Below, in pieces: positions 7,524 through 16,388 of a DNA stretch of 46,494 nt. The DNA lies in contig CAIXRA010000009.1 of NCBI GenBank assembly GCA_903921725.1, forward strand, positions 1 to 46,494. Reading direction: 5' to 3'. The DNA is from an uncultured Lentisphaerota bacterium. Lineage in GTDB: Bacteria > Verrucomicrobiota > Lentisphaeria > Oligosphaerales > CAITYL01. The position numbers and the translations under genes were made by a program. Under the pieces are notes generated by a model, which ran no database searches, was not told the origin of the DNA, and saw only the letters and a list, made by a program, of their open reading frames with translations. Every line of letters starts with the position of its first letter. Position 1 is the stretch's first letter.

Positions 7524-10500
7524 TCACCGGCCCGGTTTCGTTCCGGCGGCGGGGGCCCCCGGCTTCATCGCCTCAAGAGCGCGCAGCTTGGCCCCCTTCG
7601 GGAACGCCGCGCGGTAGTCGGCCACGATCTTCTGCAACCCGTCCGCATCGCCGGACGCCGCACAGATGGCGGCGCCCTCGGCAGCGGCCGTCTCCCACAG
7701 CGCGACGGCCTCCTTCAGCAGCGCCGGGTCGATCAGCATGACGCGCTGGTACTGGCCCAGCGCCTTCTGCTGTTCGTTGGCGGACTTGTTGACCGCCGCG
7801 ATTTCCATGCGGGCGCGGCACTCGGTCACGGGGTCATGCTGGGCGTTGAGAATCTGCAGGAAGGCCTCCAGCGCCTTGGCGCTGTCCGGCGGCGTCTTCT
7901 TGAGCAGTGCCTGGGCGCGGACGAAGCGGAGCGCGTAGTACTGGGCCGTGTTCGCGTTCTCGACCTCCAGCACCTGGAGCTGGCGCAGCGCCTCGTCCAG
8001 ATTGCCCATTCCAAGCGCCGCGCGGGCGGCCAGCACCATCATCGGCTCGCGCAGCGTCTTGCGGCCGGCGGAGGCATATTCGGCATCCTTCGGGTTCGCG
8101 CCGCGCTTCAGGATTTCAACCGCGGCGGCGTACGCCACCTGCGGCCCGCTCGCCTGCATCGTCTCGGCGATGTACTTGAGGTTCGGCACGCCCAGGTCGT
8201 TGACCTTTTTCAGCGCGACGGCGAACTGCTCGGAAGCCTTCGCGAACTGCCCGGTGTTGGCGTAGGCGCGGCCGGCGCTGAACGCCGCGGTCTTCGCCGC
8301 CTTGGATTCGGGGAATTTCTGCATCAGTTCGCCCAGCACTCCGGCGGCTTCGTCGTCCCGCTTGAGTTCGAACAGGATGTCGCCCAGCCGCGCCAGCGCA
8401 TCCGAGGCCAGTTTGCCGTTGGGATAGTCGCGGAGATAGCCGCGCAGCAGTGTTTCGGCCTGCCGGCGCTTTTCATCGATTGTCTGGAGGCGGGGGGCGC
8501 GCTCGGCTTCGGTCGTCTTCAGATCCTCTTTGAGCTGCGCGATCTTCGCATCCGCGGCACCAAGGTTGCGCCCGGCCAGCTCCCGGCGCTGGACAATCAG
8601 CGCGGTCTGCATGTCCGCGACCTTTTTCTGCGCGGCAAGTTCGGCTTGGACGGCCGCCTGGTATTTGGGGTTGGCCAGCACGGCCTGGGCGGTCTTCAGC
8701 GCCATTCCCGTCGCCACCTTTTTCCCGCCCGCCAGCGTCATGGCCAGCGTGCCGCGCTCCACCGAGGCCTTGGCGGCGGCGGCGCGGGCGGCGGCCAGTC
8801 CGGCATCCCGCTTCCTCATGGCGACCTCTTCCTCGGCCTTGGGTGTCTCCGCCTTGAGTTCCTCCAAGAGCGCCTGGGCCTTGGCCTGGCCGTTCCGGGC
8901 GTCCTGCTGCTGTTTTTGCAGTTCGGGGGTCGCCACGGCGGCGCGCGCCTTCTCCGCCTTCTTCGCGGCATCCTCCGCCGCTATCTTGAGGGGCGCGAGG
9001 CGTTCCCGTTCCGCCTGCAGTTCCTGCCAGCGCTTCGCGGCGGCGACCTTGTTTGTGGCGGCCTGTTCCTTCTTCACCGCATCAAGCTTCTGTGAAAACT
9101 CATCATACGCCGTTTTGGCGGTCTGGCAGGCGGTCTCGGCGGTGTCCATCCGTTTCTGGATGGCGGCGGCTTGTTCCTGCCGCGCGGTGACGGTCTGCTC
9201 CTGGGTGGCGGCATCCGCCCGCAGCCGGGCCAGGTCTTTTTCCGCCTTCTCCAGCCGGTCGGCGGCGAGGAAACCTTCTTGGCGGAACGACGCCATCTGC
9301 TCGCCGCGCACCGTCTTTTCTCCGTCAAGACGGATGAGCCAGTCGCGGCAGCTGGTTTCCTGGAATTCCGCCACCATCTGCCGGATGGTCGCCTCTTCCT
9401 TATTTAGGGCACGCCATTCCGCCGCCTTCCGTTCAGCATCCGCGGCGCCTGGCATTCCGGACAGCGCGGCAAGCGCTTCGTCATAATCGGCGGTGGCCTG
9501 CTTGAGTTCGGAGTCCTTGGCGGTCGCGGCGCTTCCCTGGCGCTGCGCCTCGCGCTCGGCGTCCATGATGGACTGCTGCAGGTCGATCATGCGGTTGTCG
9601 AGCTGCTTCATTTCATCCCGGAGCTGGGCGGCCCACAGGTTGTAGGACCAGCCGGCATAGGCGGTGGCCTTTTCGCGGAAAAAGAGGAACGCCTCCAAGC
9701 GCTTGAGGCTGGCCGGATCGCCCTTGGCTTTGAGCCCGTCCATCATCCGCTTGGTAATCGGCGAGTCCAATTCTTTTTGGAGCACGGGGAGGCGTGTGAT
9801 GGCCTCGGCGGGGGCGCCGCCGAGCATGAATGATTCGGCGGCGCGGAACATGGCCTGCACGCGGTTCTCGCACTGCCCTTCCAGGTCCACTTCCGTCTGC
9901 ACGTACTTGTCGAACATGGAGGCCGCCTTCATGTAGGCGTCCGGCGTCTGGGCGTCCGCGATGGTGTAGTAAATCCATCCGAGCTTGAAATAGGAGGCGG
10001 GCGCCTTCGGCTGTTCGGGGAAGCGGTCAATCACCCGCTGATAGAACGGTGCGGCGGCGAGGAAAAGCACGCGTGCCTCCTTGCGCTTCTTCTCCGCCTC
10101 GGGGCCGGCCTGCTGCGCGTCCGTGGCGGCGCCTCGGGCCTCGGCGTCGAGGGCGGCGGCGCGGCCGTACTTGATTTCGGCCAGCTCAAAGGCTTTCTGC
10201 GCCACCTTCCGGCGGTCTTCCGGTTTCGGGCACGGCAGTTCGCCCAGCCGCAGCACGAGCCCCATGATCACTTCCTGCCGCGCGTCGCGGACGGCGGGAT
10301 CCTTGATCTCCTTCGCCCCCTGCTGCAGTTTCGTGATGTAGCGGCCCAGGATACCGACGGCGTTGTCGTCGGGCGTGGAATAGTTGGGATAGGCGTCCGC
10401 GAGGAAGGCGCCGAGCGCCTCGCCCAGCAACGGCGCGGGCGACTTGGGGTCCAGCGTGCTGTCCAGGAGCTGGTCGATGGCTTCAGGTGTGCGGGGGCTG

Positions 10501-11819
10501 CCGCGGCCGACGCGGATGGCTTCCAGGAGAATCTTCCGGGCTTCCGGCCACTTGCGCGCCTCGACGTACGGCTTGGCTTCCGTCATCTTGGACAGAAGTT
10601 CGGCCGTGGCGTCCTGCTGGGCGGCCGCGCCGAGGACACCGTACTCGCGACGGAGGCGGGAGGCCGCCATGGAGGCGCGCATGGCAAAGGGGGAGCCGGG
10701 GTAGCGCGTCTGGATGGCCTTGAGCATGAGAAGCGCGCCGGATTTCGGATCCTTGACCAGCGCCTCGGCGACGGCTGGCTTGGTTTTCTGGAGGGCCTTG
10801 GCTTTTCCGGACTGGGCCAGCGCCATGTAATAGAGGGCGGCGGGCTTGGGCGAATAGATATCGATCTCGATGGGCGCGTACGTGGCGCCGGTGTCCGGAT
10901 CCTTTTCGCGGGCCTGCGCCTTTTTGTTGATGTCCTTCATCATGTCGTCGAACAGCTTGATCAGGGCGGCGCCGGAGTTCAGCGTCTTGATGGCCTCGTC
11001 GAACTCGCCCAGGAGGATGCAGGCGTGGGCAAGCTCGATGATGCCGGCGGTCGTGTTTGGGTCGGACTGTCCCGCCCAGTTCACGACGGCCGCGGCGGCG
11101 GTCTTCGCCTTCCGGATGGTCTCGAGGTTCACGGGCTTGCCCAGCTCCCGCGCTTTTTCCGCCGCGGAGAGGATGGCGCTCACGCGCTCGATGTCAAAGC
11201 GGCGGCGCTCGGCGAGGTCGGACGGGGTGGCCTTGGAGCGGCTGAACAGTTCCGCCACACGGTCGGGGTCTCCAATCCGCTGGAGCACGGCCACATGCTG
11301 CTGGATCGCCTCCTCGTACTCGGCCTGTTCGTGTTTGGCCGGGCCGGCGGCCGGATATTTCTTGAAGAATTCCGCGTAGACCTTGTCGGCCCGGTCAAAC
11401 TCGCCGCGCTTGCCGAACATCTCGGCCCGGAGGAGGACGGCGGCGCGGGCGTTGGGGCCGTCCGCGCGGATTTTCGTGGAGAGGAGCTGTTCGGCCTGCG
11501 CGATTTTTTCCTCGCCGGAAAGGTAGAAAAACAGGCGGGCACGCTCCAGGAGGGCGGCCTCCTGCTTGTCGGCATCGGGGTAAAGCCGCAGCATGTTGGT
11601 GATCTGGATTTCGGCGTAATCCCGCATCGGCGGAGAACGCATCTCCGTCAGCGCCCGGGCAAGGTCCCGGTCATAGGAGAATTCATCGATTGCCGCCCGT
11701 GCGGACGCCGCGGTTCCCAGCCAAAGGCAGGAGACGACGACTATCGGGAGGGACAGGCGGAGAAGGCGGCGGGAGTTCTGTGCGTCGGATGTCATTCTGT
11801 GCATCACCCTTGTCCCCAT
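7524..11819 (-). CDS. Large exported TPR/coiled-coil protein, first gene of the ExbB/ExbD operon
   Basis: The product is 1431 residues. The N-terminus has an export signal (arginine-rich, then LSLPIVVVSCLWLGTAAS, cleavage near A42). VVSC at 28-31 could alternatively act as a lipobox. Residues about 45-700 are TPR-like with BamD/YbgF-type units (such as FPEQPKAPASYFKLGWIYY). About 725-1120 is a long Ala/Glu/Lys/Gln-rich coiled coil. TPR units resume afterwards (FPESKAAKTAAFSAGRAY) to a short proline/glycine tail. No start has a strong ribosome site; the longest frame is kept, but ATGs at 11804 and 11795 are as good and give a more compact signal peptide. An extended -10 promoter lies 63 bases upstream. 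It is likely periplasmic and may bridge envelope layers for the ExbB/ExbD motor; this is inference. Confidence 0.88.
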   Translation of the reverse strand: MGTRVMHRMTSDAQNSRRLLRLSLPIVVVSCLWLGTAASARAAIDEFSYDRDLARALTEMRSPPMRDYAEIQITNMLRLYPDADKQEAALLERARLFFYLSGEEKIAQAEQLLSTKIRADGPNARAAVLLRAEMFGKRGEFDRADKVYAEFFKKYPAAGPAKHEQAEYEEAIQQHVAVLQRIGDPDRVAELFSRSKATPSDLAERRRFDIERVSAILSAAEKARELGKPVNLETIRKAKTAAAAVVNWAGQSDPNTTAGIIELAHACILLGEFDEAIKTLNSGAALIKLFDDMMKDINKKAQAREKDPDTGATYAPIEIDIYSPKPAALYYMALAQSGKAKALQKTKPAVAEALVKDPKSGALLMLKAIQTRYPGSPFAMRASMAASRLRREYGVLGAAAQQDATAELLSKMTEAKPYVEARKWPEARKILLEAIRVGRGSPRTPEAIDQLLDSTLDPKSPAPLLGEALGAFLADAYPNYSTPDDNAVGILGRYITKLQQGAKEIKDPAVRDARQEVIMGLVLRLGELPCPKPEDRRKVAQKAFELAEIKYGRAAALDAEARGAATDAQQAGPEAEKKRKEARVLFLAAAPFYQRVIDRFPEQPKAPASYFKLGWIYYTIADAQTPDAYMKAASMFDKYVQTEVDLEGQCENRVQAMFRAAESFMLGGAPAEAITRLPVLQKELDSPITKRMMDGLKAKGDPASLKRLEAFLFFREKATAYAGWSYNLWAAQLRDEMKQLDNRMIDLQQSIMDAEREAQRQGSAATAKDSELKQATADYDEALAALSGMPGAADAERKAAEWRALNKEEATIRQMVAEFQETSCRDWLIRLDGEKTVRGEQMASFRQEGFLAADRLEKAEKDLARLRADAATQEQTVTARQEQAAAIQKRMDTAETACQTAKTAYDEFSQKLDAVKKEQAATNKVAAAKRWQELQAERERLAPLKIAAEDAAKKAEKARAAVATPELQKQQQDARNGQAKAQALLEELKAETPKAEEEVAMRKRDAGLAAARAAAAKASVERGTLAMTLAGGKKVATGMALKTAQAVLANPKYQAAVQAELAAQKKVADMQTALIVQRRELAGRNLGAADAKIAQLKEDLKTTEAERAPRLQTIDEKRRQAETLLRGYLRDYPNGKLASDALARLGDILFELKRDDEAAGVLGELMQKFPESKAAKTAAFSAGRAYANTGQFAKASEQFAVALKKVNDLGVPNLKYIAETMQASGPQVAYAAAVEILKRGANPKDAEYASAGRKTLREPMMVLAARAALGMGNLDEALRQLQVLEVENANTAQYYALRFVRAQALLKKTPPDSAKALEAFLQILNAQHDPVTECRARMEIAAVNKSANEQQKALGQYQRVMLIDPALLKEAVALWETAAAEGAAICAASGDADGLQKIVADYRAAFPKGAKLRALEAMKPGAPAAGTKPGR

Positions 11820-11881
11820 TGTGGTCTGGGAGGAAGCCCGCCGGGGAAAACAAGAGCCGGCGAGGTGAATCCCTGCACGGT

Positions 11882-11890
11882 ACTATATCA
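11882..11890 (-). promoter_or_regulatory. Extended -10 promoter for the TPR-ExbB-ExbD-toroid operon
   Basis: On the minus strand TGATATAGT is an extended -10 element (TG-n-TATAGT, -10 at 11887-11882). It lies 12 bases past the tRNA-Pro gene, so its -35 position falls inside the tRNA 3' end and has no good match. Transcription would start near 11875, leaving a leader of about 56 bases. Read-through from the tRNA promoter is an alternative. Confidence 0.45.
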
Positions 11891-11902
11891 CGAATGGAAA
11901 AA

Positions 11903-11981
<79 letters not shown>

Positions 11982-12031
11982 ACAGACACCGGCCACCGCG
12001 CGGGCGTCAAGGCCCGCACAAAGGAATTCAT

Positions 12032-12059
12032 AGTATAGCAGGAAAAGACTGCCGGGCAA
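12032..12059 (-). promoter_or_regulatory. Promoter for tRNA-Pro
   Basis: On the minus strand TTGCCC (12059-12054), a 16-base spacer and TATACT (12037-12032). Transcription would start near 12025, about 44 bases before the mature tRNA 5' end at 11981. It lies in the 162-base gap after the pilC-like gene. Confidence 0.55.
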
Positions 12060-12143
12060 CCCGTCACACAAAAAATCCACATGAGGGAACCGGCGGGAGG
12101 GACCGGAGCCCCCGCCGCCCGCTCCATCCGCCCGCCGTTCAAC

Positions 12144-13451
12144 CTACGACTGGCCGACGTTTTTCATGATCTCGATCATCGGCAGGAACAGCGAAATCAC
12201 GATTCCGCCGATGATGACGGCCAGGAAGACAATCATGATCGGCTCGATGAGCGAGGTGAGTCCCTCAACGGCGCGGTCCACCTCCTCCTCGTAGATGTCG
12301 GCCACACGGTTGAGCATCTCCGGCAGGGCGCCGGTCTCCTCGCCGACCTCGACCATGCTGACCATCATTCCCGGGAAGACGCCGGTGCTTTCGAGGGGCT
12401 TGCTCATGCTTTCGCCCTCCTTCACGGCATCATGCACCTTCTGGACGGCGGCGGCGATCACCTCGTTGCCCGAGGTGTCCTTCACGATCTGCAGCGCCTG
12501 GAGGACGGCGACGCCCGACTGCATCAGCGTGCCGAGGGTACGGCAGAAGCGCGCCACGGTGGAGCGGATGACCAGCTGGTTGAAGGGCGGCATCTTGATG
12601 GCCAGCGTGTCCAGGAAGCGGGCGCCGAACTTGGTCTTCTTGAACGTCTTCCACGTCACGACAACGCCCGTCACAAGGCCTGTGGTTACCAGCAGGTTGG
12701 GGAAGAGCGGCCAGAAGGCGCTCGTCATGGTGTTGCTGATGCCCATGACCAGAAGGGTGAGGGAAGGCAGCGGCGTGCCGGGGGGCAGCAGATCCTTGAA
12801 AATCTGGCTGAACTTGGGTACGATGAAGACCATCAGGCCGGCGGTGATGAGCATCGCCACGCAGAGCACGACGACGGGGTAGACCATGGCTGACTTCACC
12901 TTGCCGGCGATCCGTTGCGCCTTTTCCATGAACTCCGCCAGGCGCTTCAGCGTCAGCTCCAGCGAGCCCGAGGCCTCGCCGGCGCGGACCATGTTCACAT
13001 ACAGCTTGTTGAACGACTTCGGGTGTCCGGCCACCGCTTCGGTGAAAGTGCTGCCGCCTTCCACCGATGCGGCGAGTTCGCCCAGCACCCGCTTCAGCAC
13101 GGGATCGGCCTTGGACTGGCGCTCCAGCGTGCGCAGGGCGCGCACCAGGGGGAGACCGGCCTCGAGCAGCGTCGCGAGCTGGCGCGTGGTGGTGGTGAGC
13201 TGCTTGCGGCCGATCGTGCCGCCGCCCTTGGCGAAAAAGCCCCCTTTTTTCGCCGGCCGCGCGCCGCCGCCGCCCGCCGTCTTGCCCGGCCCCGCGCCGC
13301 CGCCGCTCTTGGCCTCCTTCACGCTGGTGGCGAAAAGCCCACCCTGGCGGAGCTTGGCGGCCGCGTCCTGCTCGCTCTCGGCGTCAATCCGGCCGCGCTG
13401 CTCCTTGCCCTGGCCGTCCATGGCCGCGTAGGTAAACTGTTTCATCGCCAT
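12144..13451 (-). CDS. pilC: Type IV pilus / type II secretion inner membrane platform protein PilC/GspF
   Basis: The product is 435 residues. A short N-terminal domain (FTYAAMDGQGKEQRGRI) typical of PilC/GspF is followed by a glycine/lysine-rich linker (about 48-80). Two repeated T2SSF domains follow (about 85-210 and 290-415). Membrane helices lie near 190-213, 245-265 and 402-428. The family signatures LLEAGLPLVRAL and GEETGALPEML are present. AAGGAG lies 9 bases before the ATG. It is the last gene of a four-gene operon with two PilB/GspE ATPases and PilT. PilC is the platform on which the ATPases act to extend or retract the pilus. No pilin or secretin gene is in the window. A GC-rich stem at 12091-12117 past the stop might help termination but lacks an adjacent T tract. 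Confidence 0.94.
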   Translation of the reverse strand: MAMKQFTYAAMDGQGKEQRGRIDAESEQDAAAKLRQGGLFATSVKEAKSGGGAGPGKTAGGGGARPAKKGGFFAKGGGTIGRKQLTTTTRQLATLLEAGLPLVRALRTLERQSKADPVLKRVLGELAASVEGGSTFTEAVAGHPKSFNKLYVNMVRAGEASGSLELTLKRLAEFMEKAQRIAGKVKSAMVYPVVVLCVAMLITAGLMVFIVPKFSQIFKDLLPPGTPLPSLTLLVMGISNTMTSAFWPLFPNLLVTTGLVTGVVVTWKTFKKTKFGARFLDTLAIKMPPFNQLVIRSTVARFCRTLGTLMQSGVAVLQALQIVKDTSGNEVIAAAVQKVHDAVKEGESMSKPLESTGVFPGMMVSMVEVGEETGALPEMLNRVADIYEEEVDRAVEGLTSLIEPIMIVFLAVIIGGIVISLFLPMIEIMKNVGQS

Positions 13452-13493
13452 ATTGCCGTCTCCTTAAGGTTGATCCGGGTTGGATTGCGCGGG

Positions 13494-14570
13494 TCAGCGC
13501 GGCTTGTTGCCGTGCTGTAGTTTCTGGATGATCGAGTCGGCGTCCTTGCACTTGGTGATCAGTTCGCCGTAGGAGATCTTGCCGCCCTCATAGAGAGCCA
13601 GCAGATGCGCGTCAAGCGTGTTCATGCCGTACTTGGCGCCGGTCTGGATGTCGGAGGTGATGCGGAAGGTCTTGTTGTCGCGGATGAGCGCGCGGATGGA
13701 GTCGGTGGCGATCATGATCTCGAAGGCGGCGATGCGGCCCGGCTTGTCGGCGCGCGGCAGCAGCACCTGGGAGATGACGCAGATGAGGGAGGTGGCCAGC
13801 TGGGAGCGGATCTGCTCCTGCTGGTTGGTGGGGAAGGCGTCGACGATGCGATCCACAGTCTCGGCGGCGCCGGTGGTGTGAAGGGTGCCGAAGACCAAGT
13901 GGCCGGTTTCGGCCGCAGTCACGGCGGCGCCAATGGTCTCGAGGTCGCGCATTTCACCCACCAGAATCACGTCCGGATCCTGGCGCAGGGCGCGGCGGAG
14001 CGCCTCGGAGAAGGCGGGCACGTCCACGCCGATTTCGCGCTGGGTGACGACGGAGGTCTTGTGCTCGTGGTAGAACTCGATCGGATCCTCGACGGTGATG
14101 ATGTGGCAGTCGCGCTCGTTGTTGATGATGTCGATCATGGAAGCGAGCGTGGTGGATTTGCCAGAACCGGTGGGGCCGGTGACAAGCACCAGGCCGCGCG
14201 GGCGGAAGAGGATGTCCTTGATGGCGGGGGGGAGGCCGATCTGCTCCAGCGTCATCAGGGAGCGCGGGATGCAGCGCAGGACCATGCCGATGACGCCCTT
14301 CTGGCGGAAGCAGCTCACGCGGAAGCGGGCCTTGCCGCCGAAGGCGAAGCCGAAGTCCACGCTACCGACCTCGCGCAGCTTCTGCTGGTTCGTGTCGGAG
14401 GTGATGGACTTCATCAGACGCTCCGTGTCCTCCGGATTCAGGGACGGCACCTCCAGCGGAAGCAGGTGCCCGTGCACGCGCAGGATCGGGGGGGATCCCA
14501 CCGGCAGATGCAGATCGCTCGCGCCTTCATCCACCACCAACTGCAGAAGATCAACCATTTCGACTGACAT
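13494..14570 (-). CDS. pilT: Type IV pilus retraction ATPase PilT
   Basis: The product is 358 residues, the usual PilT length. It starts with the PAS-like N-terminal domain ([18 protein letters not shown]). Walker A is GPTGSGKST (about 131-139), the Asp box is ITVEDPIEF, Walker B is [13 protein letters not shown], and the His box is [10 protein letters not shown]. The retraction-specific motif AIRNLIRE appears as SIRALIRD, which supports PilT over PilB, as does the lack of a C-x-x-C zinc module. AGGAG lies 9 bases before the ATG. It lies 42 bases ahead of pilC and 55 bases after the second PilB-like ATPase. It would power pilus retraction (twitching, uptake). Confidence 0.95.
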   Translation of the reverse strand: MSVEMVDLLQLVVDEGASDLHLPVGSPPILRVHGHLLPLEVPSLNPEDTERLMKSITSDTNQQKLREVGSVDFGFAFGGKARFRVSCFRQKGVIGMVLRCIPRSLMTLEQIGLPPAIKDILFRPRGLVLVTGPTGSGKSTTLASMIDIINNERDCHIITVEDPIEFYHEHKTSVVTQREIGVDVPAFSEALRRALRQDPDVILVGEMRDLETIGAAVTAAETGHLVFGTLHTTGAAETVDRIVDAFPTNQQEQIRSQLATSLICVISQVLLPRADKPGRIAAFEIMIATDSIRALIRDNKTFRITSDIQTGAKYGMNTLDAHLLALYEGGKISYGELITKCKDADSIIQKLQHGNKPR

Positions 14571-14625
14571 GGTGTCGTCTCCTTTTGTCTTGCCTGTTGC
14601 CTGTTGCCTGCGGGCGGCGTCCGCA

Positions 14626-16329
14626 TCATGTGTATTTCAGGATTTCCTCGACCGTTGTCACGCCGTCCAAGATGATACGGATGCCGCACTGGCGCATGCT
14701 GGACATCCCCTGTTCGTAGGCTTTGTCGCGGATCAGCGGCGTGGGCAGCTTCCGGTTGATCATCTCCTGAATGGCGGGGGAGATGATGAGAAGTTCGTAG
14801 ACGGCGACGCGGCCGCGGTACCCGATGTTGTTGCACTCCATGCAGCCCTTGCCATAATAGAACGGCTTGCCGGCGATGTCGTCGCGGGTGATGCCGAGCT
14901 GTCGGAGCTGTTTGTCGTCCGGCTGGTACGGCGCGCGGCAACTCTTGCAGACGCGGCGGACCAGGCGCTGGCCGAACACGCCGACCAGCGTCGAACTGAT
15001 GAGGAACGGCTCCACGCCCATGTCGATGAGGCGGGTGACGGCGCCGGGCGCGTCGTTGGTGTGCAGGGTGCTGAGCACGAGATGGCCGGTGAGCGAGGCC
15101 TGAATCGCCATGCTGGCGGTCTCCAGGTCGCGGATTTCACCGACCATGATGCGGTCGGGGTCCTGGCGCAGGAAGGCCCGCAGCGCCCGGGCGAAGGTCA
15201 TGCCGACCGACTCCTTGACGGGCACCTGGATGATCCCCTCCAGGTCGTATTCCACCGGGTCCTCGGCGGTCAGCAGCTTGTCCTCGATCGTGTTGATCTC
15301 CTTCAGGCAGGAGTAGAGGGTGGTGGTCTTGCCGGAGCCGGTGGGGCCGGTGACGATCATGATGCCGTTGGGGCGGTGGATCATCTCGCGGATCTGCTTG
15401 AGCGTCCGCTGGTCGATGCCGAGGTTGTCGAGGTTGAGGTTCACCACGGTGCGGTCGAGCACGCGGAGCACCACGCTTTCGCCGTACTGCGTCGGCAGGG
15501 TGGACACGCGCATGTCGATCGGGCGGCCGGCGATGCGCAGCTCGATGCGGCCGTCCTGCGGGATGCGGCGCTCGGCGATGTTCAGGTTGCTCAGCACCTT
15601 GATGCGGCTGATGACCGGGAGGGCCAGGTGCTTGGGCGGCGGCGCCATCTCGTAGAGCGCGCCGTCAATGCGGTAGCGGATCTTGAACTCTTCGGCGAAC
15701 GGCTCGAAGTGGATGTCCGACGCCTGGTCCTTGATGGCCTGGGAAAGGATGACGTTCACGAACTTGATGATGGGCGCGTTGGAGGCCATGGCCTCGAGGG
15801 CCGCCTTGTCGTCGCCGACGTCCAGGCTGGCGACGTCGGTCTCCTCCAGTTCGGCCAGCACATCCTTCACCGAGGTGGCCTTCTGCGGGTAGAAATGGTC
15901 CAGCGCGTCCTCCAGCCCGGCGGCGCGCGCCACCAGGATGCGGCACTCCTGTCCGAGGACAAAATGGAGCTCGTCCACCATCCGGTAGTTCAGCGGATCC
16001 TTTGCGGCGACGTAGAGGACGCCGTCCTCCTCGCGCACCGGGATGATGCCGTACATGCGGGCCGTGTCGGGGGTGATCTTGGCGACGAGGGCCGGCGGAA
16101 GGTCGATGGAGCGCAGGTCCGCGACCTCGGTGCCGATGCTGTGCGCGATGAGCTGGAGGAGTTCGTCCTCCTTGATCACGCCGTAATTGTAGAGCACGGC
16201 CGTGAACGACTTGCCGGTGCGCTCATGCTCGCCGTAGACTTCGGCCAGCTGCTCCTCGCTGGCCTTGCCCGCGTCCAGGAGCATGTGCCATATCGCGCTG
16301 CTTTCCGCATCCAATTCAAGCGTCGCCAT
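14626..16329 (-). CDS. pilB: PilB/GspE family assembly ATPase (second copy)
   Basis: The product is 567 residues. It has an N-terminal GspE/MshE-N domain (about 10-150), a linker, then the ATPase with Walker [10 protein letters not shown] (about 324), Asp box [10 protein letters not shown], Walker [13 protein letters not shown] and His box [12 protein letters not shown]. The zinc-binding tetracysteine module is complete (CKSC about 461, CMEC about 496). It is clearly paralogous to the upstream gene with the same domain order, but diverged. A GC-rich hairpin fills part of the 59-base gap before it. Extension ATPases drive pilus or pseudopilus polymerisation from the inner membrane. Which of the two copies serves the pilus and which another filament cannot be told from sequence. 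Confidence 0.93.
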   Translation of the reverse strand: MATLELDAESSAIWHMLLDAGKASEEQLAEVYGEHERTGKSFTAVLYNYGVIKEDELLQLIAHSIGTEVADLRSIDLPPALVAKITPDTARMYGIIPVREEDGVLYVAAKDPLNYRMVDELHFVLGQECRILVARAAGLEDALDHFYPQKATSVKDVLAELEETDVASLDVGDDKAALEAMASNAPIIKFVNVILSQAIKDQASDIHFEPFAEEFKIRYRIDGALYEMAPPPKHLALPVISRIKVLSNLNIAERRIPQDGRIELRIAGRPIDMRVSTLPTQYGESVVLRVLDRTVVNLNLDNLGIDQRTLKQIREMIHRPNGIMIVTGPTGSGKTTTLYSCLKEINTIEDKLLTAEDPVEYDLEGIIQVPVKESVGMTFARALRAFLRQDPDRIMVGEIRDLETASMAIQASLTGHLVLSTLHTNDAPGAVTRLIDMGVEPFLISSTLVGVFGQRLVRRVCKSCRAPYQPDDKQLRQLGITRDDIAGKPFYYGKGCMECNNIGYRGRVAVYELLIISPAIQEMINRKLPTPLIRDKAYEQGMSSMRQCGIRIILDGVTTVEEILKYT

Positions 16330-16349
16330 AATTCCTGCCGCCCTTTTTC

Positions 16350-16371
16350 GGCGCCGGCTCTTTCCGGCGCC
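16350..16371 (-). other. Intercistronic hairpin between the two PilB/GspE genes
   Basis: GGCGCCGG (16350-16357) and CCGGCGCC (16364-16371) form an 8-bp stem with a 6-base loop, ending 20 bases before the start codon at 16329. On the minus strand it is followed by GAAAAAGGG, not a T tract, so it is not an intrinsic terminator. It could stabilise the upstream message or tune translation of the second ATPase. Confidence 0.5.
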
Positions 16372-16388
16372 CGCCTGTCAAAAACCGT

